Part shown: positions 1 to 4,646 of the stretch, piece after piece | Layout: every line of letters begins with the position of its first letter | Numbering within the stretch: the stretch's first letter is position 1 | Translations under genes and position numbers: made by a program | The notes under the pieces: generated by a model | Seen by the model: only the letters and a program-made list of their open reading frames with translations | Databases searched by the model: none | What the model was told of the DNA's origin: nothing | Assembly: GCA_021732545.1 (NCBI GenBank) | Contig: JAKFUW010000037.1 | Span: forward strand, 1 to 7,992 | Length of the DNA stretch: 7,992 bases | Direction of reading: 5' to 3' | DNA from: Alphaproteobacteria bacterium | GTDB lineage: Bacteria > Pseudomonadota > Alphaproteobacteria > Rickettsiales > UBA3002

Positions 1-1590
1 GCGGGGATTGAGCGCGTGATGATTCGCTCGGTGCTGACCTGTGAGAGCGAAGTGGGCGTGTGCGGCAAATGCTATGGCCGCGATCTGGCTCGTGGAACTC
101 CGGTGAATCTGGGCGAAGCGGTCGGCGTTATTGCTGCGCAATCGATTGGGGAACCGGGAACTCAGCTGACCATGCGTACTTTCCACATCGGTGGAGCGGC
201 GCAACGTGGCGCCGAACAATCAAGCATCGATGCCTCGCATGACTCAACCGTGGAACTGACCACCAAAAATGTGGTGAAAGATTCCAAGGGCCGCCCCGTG
301 GTGATGAGTCGCTCGTGCGAACTGGTATTGCGCGATGCCGATGGTCGTGAAAAAGCACGCTACAAAGTGCCTTATGGTTCACGCCTGACGGTGGAACCCG
401 GTGCTAAAGTGAAGGCCGGTGACAAAATCATTGAATGGGATCCGTATACCATTCCTATCATCACCGAGCGTAGCGGGATTGCCCGTTACCGCGACATGGT
501 GGAAGGGGTGAGCTTGCGCGATGTAACCGATGAAGCAACCGGAATTTCCAACAAGGTGATCATCGATTGGCGCCAGCAAGCGCGCAGTCAGGATTTGAAG
601 CCTCGCGTGGCGTTGCGTAACGAAAAAGATGAAATCATCACGCTGGCAAACGGCCTTGAAGCGCGGTATTTCCTGCCAGTCGATGCGATCTTGAACGTGG
701 AAGACGGCCAAGCCGTTCATGCGGGCGATGTGTTGGCGAGAATCCCTCGCGAATCATCCAAAACGCGTGACATCACCGGCGGTTTGCCGCGTGTGGCTGA
801 ATTGTTCGAAGCGCGCAAACCCAAAGATCACGCGATCATCAGCGATGTGGCGGGTATGGTGGAATTCGGTAAGGACTATAAGAACAAACGTCGTTTGATC
901 GTGCGTCCCGAATCTGCCGATATCGAGCCTGTGGAATATCTTATTCCTAAAGGCAAGCACATCACCGTGACCGAAGGCGACAAAGTGGAAAAAGGCGATT
1001 TGTTGATGGATGGTAACCCTGTGCCGCACGATATTTTGCGCGTGATGGGTGTGGAGGCTCTTGCCAACTATATGGTCGATGAAGTGCAAGCCGTGTACCG
1101 TCTGCAAGGTGTGACGATCAACGATAAACATATCGAAGTGATTGTGCGCCAGATGTTGCAGAAAACCGAAATCGACAATGCCGGCGAGACCACCTTTATG
1201 ACGGGTGAAATTATCGACAAAGAAGAATTCGAAGAAGTGAATGAAAAAGCCATGCGTGCAGGCCTGAAACCCGCAACGGGCTTGGCGGTTCTGCAGGGTA
1301 TTACTAAGGCCAGCTTGCAAACCAGTTCATTTATTTCGGCGGCATCGTTCCAGGAAACCACGCGCGTGCTGACCGAAGCGTCGGTAGCGGGTAAGGTGGA
1401 TACGTTGAAGGGTCTCAAAGAAAACGTGATTGTGGGTCGTCTGATTCCTGCGGGAACGGGTGCAGCGATCAAACGCTTCAAAAAGATCGCCAAAGAACGC
1501 GATACCGAACTGGAAGAACAACGCCGCCCTGCGATCCCTGCATCGCATGACGACGTGGCGGATGTGCCGGCAAAACTGACGGGAAGCTGA
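1..1590 (+). CDS. rpoC: DNA-directed RNA polymerase subunit beta' (C-terminal part, 5' truncated by window)
   Basis: This is the C-terminal 529 residues of the beta' subunit of RNA polymerase, open from base 1 in frame 1; the true start lies upstream of the window. The first residues carry three of the four cysteines of the second zinc site (C-x6-C-x2-C, residues 14, 21 and 24 of the visible part, matching E. coli C888/C895/C898). They are followed by the very conserved trigger-loop segment around GVIAAQSIGEPGTQLTMRTF. The C-terminal signature is also intact: GITKASLQTSSFISAASFQ, then the VAGKVDTLKGLKENVIVGRL block that contacts omega. By comparison with E. coli, about 880 N-terminal residues are missing. 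The 3' end is complete and followed by a palindromic repeat and an intrinsic terminator, so rpoC is the last gene of its operon here. Many relatives instead carry ribosomal protein genes close downstream. Confidence 0.98.
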   Translation, partial: AGIERVMIRSVLTCESEVGVCGKCYGRDLARGTPVNLGEAVGVIAAQSIGEPGTQLTMRTFHIGGAAQRGAEQSSIDASHDSTVELTTKNVVKDSKGRPVVMSRSCELVLRDADGREKARYKVPYGSRLTVEPGAKVKAGDKIIEWDPYTIPIITERSGIARYRDMVEGVSLRDVTDEATGISNKVIIDWRQQARSQDLKPRVALRNEKDEIITLANGLEARYFLPVDAILNVEDGQAVHAGDVLARIPRESSKTRDITGGLPRVAELFEARKPKDHAIISDVAGMVEFGKDYKNKRRLIVRPESADIEPVEYLIPKGKHITVTEGDKVEKGDLLMDGNPVPHDILRVMGVEALANYMVDEVQAVYRLQGVTINDKHIEVIVRQMLQKTEIDNAGETTFMTGEIIDKEEFEEVNEKAMRAGLKPATGLAVLQGITKASLQTSSFISAASFQETTRVLTEASVAGKVDTLKGLKENVIVGRLIPAGTGAAIKRFKKIAKERDTELEEQRRPAIPASHDDVADVPAKLTGS

Positions 1591-1597
1591 GTCCTGT

Positions 1598-1676
1598 GTC
1601 ATCCTGCGTGATGCGTTAGCATCAGCGCAGGATCTCATGATATCCTGCGCTCGCTCTTTGAGCGCCGCAGGATGAC
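1598..1676. repeat. Cloverleaf palindromic repeat, copy 1 (3' UTR of rpoC)
   Basis: An 11-bp perfect inverted repeat (GTCATCCTGCG at 1598-1608, CGCAGGATGAC at 1666-1676) encloses two hairpins. The first pairs ATCCTGCG (1601-1608) with CGCAGGAT (1626-1633) and has an inner TGATGC/GCATCA stem. The second pairs ATCCTGCG (1642-1649) with CGCAGGAT (1666-1673) and has an inner CGCTC/GAGCG stem. The outer stem and the two hairpins use the same bases, so cloverleaf and two-hairpin forms are alternatives. It lies 7 bases after the rpoC stop and just before the terminator, so it should be in the rpoC transcript. It is one of three structurally similar elements in the window. Confidence 0.8.
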
Positions 1677-1683
1677 AAAAACT

Positions 1684-1726
1684 AAAAAAGCCACCCCTTC
1701 ACAATGTTGAAACGGGTGGCTTTTTT
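1684..1726 (+). terminator. Intrinsic terminator of the rpoC operon
   Basis: GCCACCC (1690-1696) pairs with GGGTGGC (1714-1720). Flanking A6 (1684-1689) and T6 (1721-1726) runs extend the stem to 13 bp and supply the U-tract. The loop can form a further TTCA/TGAA pairing. Because A- and T-runs flank both sides, it could also stop transcription arriving from the opposite direction. It separates rpoC from the promoter of the toxin-antitoxin operon that begins 13 bases later. Confidence 0.92.
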
Positions 1727-1738
1727 GTGATCTCCTGA

Positions 1739-1767
1739 TTGACTTGTACTGCTATTTGTACTATTAT
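1739..1767 (+). promoter_or_regulatory. Sigma-70 promoter of the yefM-yoeB operon
   Basis: TTGACT (1739-1744) is followed by a 17-base spacer and TATTAT (1762-1767), each hexamer differing from the consensus at one position. The start of transcription is predicted near 1774. This leaves a leader of about 155 bases before the antitoxin ATG, and that leader contains cloverleaf repeat copy 2. Confidence 0.7.
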
Positions 1768-1774
1768 TGGTACT
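1744..1774. promoter_or_regulatory. Candidate YefM-YoeB operator: three 12-bp-spaced TGTACT-type motifs
   Basis: TTGTACT occurs at 1744-1750 and 1756-1762, and TGGTACT at 1768-1774: three copies at exactly 12-bp spacing. They cover the promoter spacer, touch the -10 box and reach the predicted start site. The E. coli YefM-YoeB operator is known to use TGTACA cores with 12-bp centre-to-centre spacing, so both motif and spacing fit autorepression by YefM. Binding here is inferred. Confidence 0.6.
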
Positions 1775-1806
1775 TAACGCGTTGTTTTGTTTTTCCCCAA
1801 CGCAAG

Positions 1807-1887
1807 TTGTCACCCCGTCTTCATGACGGGGTCTGGTAAGGTTTTCTCACAAAGGATCCAGACCCCGTGACAAGCACGGGGTGACAA
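1807..1887. repeat. Cloverleaf palindromic repeat, copy 2 (leader of yefM-yoeB)
   Basis: The ends are a 12-bp perfect inverted repeat (TTGTCACCCCGT at 1807-1818, ACGGGGTGACAA at 1876-1887). Inside are one hairpin, ACCCCGTC (1812-1819) with GACGGGGT (1825-1832), and a second, ACCCCGT with ACGGGGT (1862-1868 and 1876-1882). A CTGG/CCAG pair (1833-1836, 1858-1861) and a central GGATCC (1854-1859) lie between them. The element sits between the operon promoter and the antitoxin start, so it should fold in the leader RNA. Confidence 0.82.
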
Positions 1888-1915
1888 GCAACGGAGTCGA
1901 GAATGATAAATATGT

Positions 1916-1922
1916 AAGGGAG
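1916..1922 (+). promoter_or_regulatory. Ribosome binding site fixing the yefM start
   Basis: AAGGGAG ends 6 bases before the ATG at 1929. It favours this start over an in-frame GTG at 1881 that lies inside the palindromic repeat. Confidence 0.75.
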
Positions 1923-1928
1923 CATCTC

Positions 1929-2225
1929 ATGGTCAATAAACTCGAAGGCGATGTGTTTAATTACACCGAAGTTCGCAGCAATTTCAAAGCGATAATGGAT
2001 AAGGTGTGGGATGATTCATGCCCCGTGATCATCACCCGCAAAGGTGGCCGCCCCGTGGTGATGATGAGTAAGGAAGAATATGACAGCATCAAGGAAACCG
2101 AATATCTGCTAGCCAGCCCTGCCAACGCCAAGGCGCTACGCGAGGCGCTGGCGGAGATTGAAGCAGGCAATACCATCCCCGTGATTTGGGATGATAAAGC
2201 AGGGAGATTTATCCGTGCAAATTGA
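1929..2225 (+). CDS. yefM: YefM/Phd-family antitoxin of a YefM-YoeB module
   Basis: This 98-residue type II antitoxin should bind and neutralise the YoeB toxin encoded directly downstream and, with it, repress their shared promoter. The N-terminal Phd/YefM fold is recognisable: YTEVRSNFKAIMDKV, then PVIITRKGGRPVVMMSKEEY at residues 32-51, then ETEYLLASPANAKALREAL. The family's TEYLL.SPAN motif is clear. The C-terminal tail after about residue 80 would be the toxin-wrapping segment. The start at 1929 is supported by AAGGGAG upstream and by homology. The longer reading frame from 1881 would add 16 residues translated from a repeat. The last 11 bases overlap the toxin gene, which suggests translational coupling. 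The gene is complete and undamaged, and the transcription signals point to autoregulation. Confidence 0.93.
   Translation: MVNKLEGDVFNYTEVRSNFKAIMDKVWDDSCPVIITRKGGRPVVMMSKEEYDSIKETEYLLASPANAKALREALAEIEAGNTIPVIWDDKAGRFIRAN
2201..2206 (+). promoter_or_regulatory. Ribosome binding site fixing the yoeB GTG start
   Basis: AGGGAG lies inside the antitoxin coding sequence, 8 bases before the GTG at 2215. It supports that GTG over the ATG at 2191, which has no Shine-Dalgarno and would add eight residues not seen in YoeB proteins. Confidence 0.75.
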
Positions 2226-2475
2226 GTTCGAACCTAAAGCCTTGATGGAATATGAATGGTTGGCGCGTCATCATCCGAAGTTATTTATCAAACTTAACCA
2301 GCTGATTGCCAATATGCGAGAAACGCCACTGACTGGTTTGGGCAAACCTGAACAGCTTAAGCATGAACTAAGCGGATATTGGTCGCGTCGCATATCGGAC
2401 GAGCATCGGATTGTTTATCGTATCAAAGGAAATTGTATTTTGATTGCTCAATGCCGCTACCATTACAAGCCCTAA
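2215..2475 (+). CDS. yoeB: YoeB/Txe-family mRNA interferase toxin
   Basis: This 86-residue ribosome-dependent endoribonuclease of the RelE superfamily cleaves mRNA in the ribosomal A site when freed from YefM. From the GTG start, the residues known to matter in E. coli YoeB fall at the same numbers: E46 (in GLGKPEQLKH), R65 (in SRRISDEHR), H83 and Y84 (in CRYHY). The family blocks PLTGLGKPEQLKHELSGYW, SRRISDEHRIVYR and CRYHYKP are unbroken, so the toxin looks active. The start overlaps the antitoxin's 3' end by 11 bases, the usual coupled arrangement. The stop codon (2473-2475) overlaps the stop of convergent rlmN. No terminator is visible between the two, so transcripts may run antisense into each other. 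Confidence 0.95.
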   Translation: MQIEFEPKALMEYEWLARHHPKLFIKLNQLIANMRETPLTGLGKPEQLKHELSGYWSRRISDEHRIVYRIKGNCILIAQCRYHYKP

Positions 2476-3647
2476 ACCCGTTTGACCTTCTCACCTTTTT
2501 TGCGTTGCGATTCCGATTTAAGCTGGCCGCACGCCGCTAAAATATCCTGCCCGCGTGTTTTACGGATCGGGGTGGAGAGATGATATTCCTGCAAGATACG
2601 CTTGAACGAATGGATACGATTATTAGATGAGCTAAGATAGGGCGAATTGGGCCACGGGTTAAACGGAATCAGGTTCATTTTCACCGGAATGCCGATGAGC
2701 AGTTTGGCGAGTTGATGCGCGTCTTCGTCGGCATCATTCACCCCGCCTAGCATTACATATTCAATCATGATGCGCCGCGATGGGTGCTGCGCGTGATGAT
2801 AACGCATGGCATCTAGCAGCTCGGGCAGTTGATATTTACGGTTGATGGGGACAATCTCGTTGCGTAAATCATCGCGCACGGCGTGCAGTGACACCGCCAG
2901 ATTCACGCCCAATTCATCGGACATCTGCTTCATGCGCGGCACCACACCCGAGGTGGAGATGGTGATATGGCGGCGCGACAGCGATAGGCCTTCGGGGTCC
3001 ATCATAATCTCGCACGCTTTTTTCACATGATCATAATTAAATAGCGGTTCGCCCATGCCCATGAACACGATGTTAGTTATCAGTTGCCAGTTGCCAGTTG
3101 GCAGTATTTTTTCCTGATGACTGGGGACTGACGACTGACGACTTTCTTCCAACAATGCCCGCGCCGCCAGCACTTGCCCGGCAATCTCGGCAGCGGTTAA
3201 GTTGCGCACCAGCGCCTGTGTGCCCGTGTAGCAAAAGGTGCATGCCAGCGTGCACCCGACTTGGCTGCTGATACACAAGGTGCCGCGCTTGTCGGTTGGG
3301 ATAAAAACGGTCTCGATTTCGTTGCCGTCCGATAGTTTAAACAGCCATTTGCGCGTGCCATCGGTGGAGGTTAAATCTTGTGCCACGGCCAAGCGCTCAA
3401 TCGCACAATGGGCGGCAAGCTTCTCGCGCGCGGGTTTGGCAAGGGTGGTCATTTCATCGAACGTGGTAACGCCGCGATGATAGAGCCAGTGCCACACCTG
3501 TTTGGTGCGAAATTTCTCCATGCCCAAGGATGCCAGCAACGCACCCAACTCCTCACGGCATAAGCCAATCAGATTCACCCGCGCCCCAATGCGGCCATCG
3601 GGTTCGGCACTCAGCGCGGTTTTTTCGAGCGTGGTTGTAAAAGACAC
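2472..3647 (-). CDS. rlmN: Dual-specificity 23S rRNA A2503 / tRNA A37 C2-methyltransferase RlmN (radical SAM)
   Basis: RlmN (391 residues) methylates C2 of adenosine 2503 in 23S rRNA, and in E. coli also A37 of some tRNAs, by radical SAM chemistry. Visible elements are the N-terminal RNA-binding region (residues 25-90), the cluster motif C132-x3-C136-x2-C139, the GMGEP SAM motif (197-201), and the two catalytic cysteines: C125 in LCISSQVGC (E. coli C118) and C373 in RGQDILAACGQL (E. coli C355). The core is complete. Residues about 168-190 are an extra segment from an in-frame heptamer repeat, between GQVLAARALL and NIVFMGMGEP, where relatives have a short linker. The start is a GTG directly abutting the TAA of the upstream ParD-like gene, with no clear Shine-Dalgarno. 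Translation probably depends on termination-reinitiation from that gene, and transcription on its promoter. Confidence 0.96.
   Translation of the reverse strand: MSFTTTLEKTALSAEPDGRIGARVNLIGLCREELGALLASLGMEKFRTKQVWHWLYHRGVTTFDEMTTLAKPAREKLAAHCAIERLAVAQDLTSTDGTRKWLFKLSDGNEIETVFIPTDKRGTLCISSQVGCTLACTFCYTGTQALVRNLTAAEIAGQVLAARALLEESRQSSVPSHQEKILPTGNWQLITNIVFMGMGEPLFNYDHVKKACEIMMDPEGLSLSRRHITISTSGVVPRMKQMSDELGVNLAVSLHAVRDDLRNEIVPINRKYQLPELLDAMRYHHAQHPSRRIMIEYVMLGGVNDADEDAHQLAKLLIGIPVKMNLIPFNPWPNSPYLSSSNNRIHSFKRILQEYHLSTPIRKTRGQDILAACGQLKSESQRKKGEKVKRV
3075..3146 (-). repeat. Heptamer tandem-repeat insertion within rlmN
   Basis: On the minus strand this begins with 7-base units AGTCGTC, AGTCGTC, AGTCCCC, AGTCATC and ends, after an A-rich spacer, with AACTGGC, AACTGGC, AACTGAT. 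It encodes about 23 residues rich in S, Q, P and N (residues 168-190 of RlmN), unlike the flanking sequence. It is in frame and has no stop. Similar short tandemly repeated heptamers are known as dispersed repeats in cyanobacteria. A relationship is not claimed. Confidence 0.75.
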
Positions 3648-3911
3648 TTAGGACGATGCCGAATGGCGGCGCGCGCGGCCTTGCGCTAAGATGGTTTCAG
3701 CGCAAGCAATGACGGTATCACCCTCATCGAGCTGGCGGGCGCTGATCGCTAAATAATCCCACAGCAAGTTGCGCTCTTGCGCGGCATTACGTTGTTGATC
3801 TTCGCGGATTAAATGCCGCACATATTCGCTGGCGCTATAATGGCCTTGCGCCGCTTTGGCTTCCACATAATCGCGCAGCGCATCGGGCATGGAAATGTTG
3901 ATGGTTGTCAT
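3648..3911 (-). CDS. Orphan ParD-like (ribbon-helix-helix) antitoxin
   Basis: The predicted 87-residue protein begins MTTINISMPDALRDYVEAKA and continues GHYSASEYVRHLIREDQ. This is the ParD pattern: a beta strand, then a helix-turn-helix of the MetJ/Arc ribbon-helix-helix type that dimerises and binds DNA. Residues 45-87 would be the toxin-contacting tail, ending in a basic RGRARRHSASS. No ParE toxin follows; the next gene is rlmN, whose GTG touches this gene's TAA. The start at 3911 is chosen by homology and because a near-consensus promoter places transcription initiation at this ATG. A TTG at 3947 lies inside the -35 box and cannot be the start. It could be a solitary antitoxin, a remnant, or a regulator recruited to control itself and rlmN. 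The family call is firm; the role is inferred. Confidence 0.8.
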   Translation of the reverse strand: MTTINISMPDALRDYVEAKAAQGHYSASEYVRHLIREDQQRNAAQERNLLWDYLAISARQLDEGDTVIACAETILAQGRARRHSASS

Positions 3912-3918
3912 GAAATTG

Positions 3919-3947
3919 ATTTTAATCTCGGCAGCAAAATTTGTCAA
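3919..3947 (-). promoter_or_regulatory. Near-consensus promoter of the ParD-like gene and rlmN; leaderless geometry
   Basis: On the minus strand, TTGACA (3947-3942) is followed by a 17-base spacer and TAAAAT (3924-3919). Seven bases separate the -10 box from the ATG at 3911, so the predicted +1 falls on the ATG or one base before it. No Shine-Dalgarno is present upstream of this ATG. Confidence 0.75.
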
Positions 3948-3966
3948 TCTTTGGCGGATATTGAAT

Positions 3967-4179
3967 TCATTGATTCTCTAATTGATTAAGCAGTTGCAGT
4001 GCCTTTTCAGGGTTACCACGCGCCGCACGCGCCATAAAGCGCGAATGGGCATCGAATTCGGTGAGCGCCACGGTTGAAAATTCCTCAAATAATTTATTCA
4101 GGCTGATATTTCGGCTTTCAGCCAGTGATTTCAGCCGTTCGTGGGTATCATCGGGAAGCCTAATGGTGAGCGTTGCCAT
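3967..4179 (-). CDS. Ribbon-helix-helix antitoxin partner of the PIN toxin
   Basis: A 70-residue protein starting MATLTIRLPDDTHERLKSLA and continuing SRNISLNKLFEEFSTVAL, a typical Arc/CopG-type ribbon-helix-helix DNA-binding domain (residues 1-45). A short C-terminal tail containing ARAARGNPEKALQLLNQLEN probably contacts the toxin. It lies downstream of the PIN gene and overlaps its 3' end by 20 bases, so the order is toxin first, antitoxin second, and translation is likely coupled. The ATG at 4179 is chosen because AAAGGA lies 9 bases upstream and because the domain begins there. An ATG at 4197 has no ribosome binding site. It may repress the operon through the palindrome upstream of the PIN gene. 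The family is clear; the pairing rests on gene overlap. Confidence 0.87.
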   Translation of the reverse strand: MATLTIRLPDDTHERLKSLAESRNISLNKLFEEFSTVALTEFDAHSRFMARAARGNPEKALQLLNQLENQ

Positions 4180-4606
4180 GAGCCTGTTTCCTTTCATTTA
4201 AAAATGTTGCAGCGGTTTGAATCCGCAGCGATGGAAATAATAATTCTCCTTGCGCAAAATCTTTCTGATTATGGGTAATAATGGTTTCCGCATTACCAGC
4301 CAGTGCCAATTCAATCAGGTGATTATCGGCTTCATCTTTCAAATTAGGCCGCCACAGATAATGCACCTTCACCCATTGGCACACACGCATAAACGCATCT
4401 AAAATGGCTTCTCTGTCGTGTGCCGATAAGGGGCTATCCTTAAATAGATGCGCCCTGCTCATCACCGCCTCATATTCGGCATAGAGTGCTGCCCCCATAA
4501 TCGGTTGGATGCGGCGTGTGAGCGACAGCCGGATAATCTCGCGCGCGGCATTACCCGAACGCAATAATGCCGAAATCCAGATGTTCGTGTCAATTACCAC
4601 TCGCAT
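4160..4606 (-). CDS. PIN-domain toxin (putative ribonuclease, toxin-antitoxin component)
   Basis: A 148-residue PIN-domain protein of the putative-toxin subfamily. Enzymes of this fold are Mg2+-dependent ribonucleases. The acidic catalytic set is visible: D6 in MRVVIDTNIWISALL, E44 or E46 in LYAEYEAV, D91/D94 in LKDEADNHLIELAL, and D116 in IITHNQKDF. It is full length and undamaged, so probably active. The ribbon-helix-helix gene overlapping its end is the expected antitoxin. The start ATG has no Shine-Dalgarno, but a good promoter sits so that transcription should begin at the ATG itself, suggesting a leaderless mRNA. The RNA target cannot be told from sequence. Confidence 0.92.
   Translation of the reverse strand: MRVVIDTNIWISALLRSGNAAREIIRLSLTRRIQPIMGAALYAEYEAVMSRAHLFKDSPLSAHDREAILDAFMRVCQWVKVHYLWRPNLKDEADNHLIELALAGNAETIITHNQKDFAQGELLFPSLRIQTAATFLNERKQAHGNAHH
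4189..4194 (-). promoter_or_regulatory. Ribosome binding site of the RHH antitoxin
   Basis: AAAGGA on the minus strand, 9 bases before the ATG at 4179 and inside the end of the PIN gene. It decides between the two candidate ATGs. It contrasts with the PIN gene, which lacks such a site, so toxin and antitoxin would be initiated by different mechanisms. Confidence 0.65.
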
Positions 4607-4611
4607 GGATT

Positions 4612-4635
4612 TATGATAGCATATATGCAGTCATA
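4612..4635. promoter_or_regulatory. Palindromic operator candidate of the PIN/RHH operon
   Basis: A perfect 10-bp palindrome GCATATATGC (4619-4628) is flanked by matching TATGA (4612-4616) and TCATA (4631-4635). This gives a 24-bp inverted repeat with only the two-base steps between the blocks unmatched. It spans the promoter spacer and the -10 box, where a bound ribbon-helix-helix repressor would block RNA polymerase. Confidence 0.65.
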
Positions 4636-4640
4636 GTCAA
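4613..4640 (-). promoter_or_regulatory. Promoter of the PIN/RHH operon; leaderless geometry
   Basis: On the minus strand, TTGACT (4640-4635) is followed by a 16-base spacer and TATCAT (4618-4613). Six bases then precede the ATG at 4606, which puts the predicted +1 on the A of the start codon. No Shine-Dalgarno lies upstream. Confidence 0.68.
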
Positions 4641-4646
4641 GGGCGC

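Noticed and set aside
754..1320. A 188-codon open frame on the minus strand inside rpoC
   Set aside because: It is antisense to strongly conserved RpoC codons, and its product is full of His and Phe, as expected from the reverse complement of a gene. No ribosome binding site or recognisable domain.
1881..1928. N-terminal extension of the YefM antitoxin from a GTG at 1881
   Set aside because: The extra 16 residues come from the cloverleaf repeat and its flank. AAGGGAG and homology place the start at 1929.
2191..2214. ATG start for YoeB at 2191
   Set aside because: No Shine-Dalgarno, and it adds eight residues. The GTG at 2215 has AGGGAG upstream and restores the E46/R65/H83/Y84 numbering of E. 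coli YoeB.
3075..3146. CRISPR array suggested by the 7-base repeats in rlmN
   Set aside because: The units are 7 bases with no spacers of regular length, and the tract is coding; this is a short tandem repeat.
3912..3947. TTG start extending the ParD-like protein by 12 residues
   Set aside because: The TTG is part of the -35 hexamer, so it would not be transcribed from the obvious promoter, and ParD proteins begin near the inner ATG.
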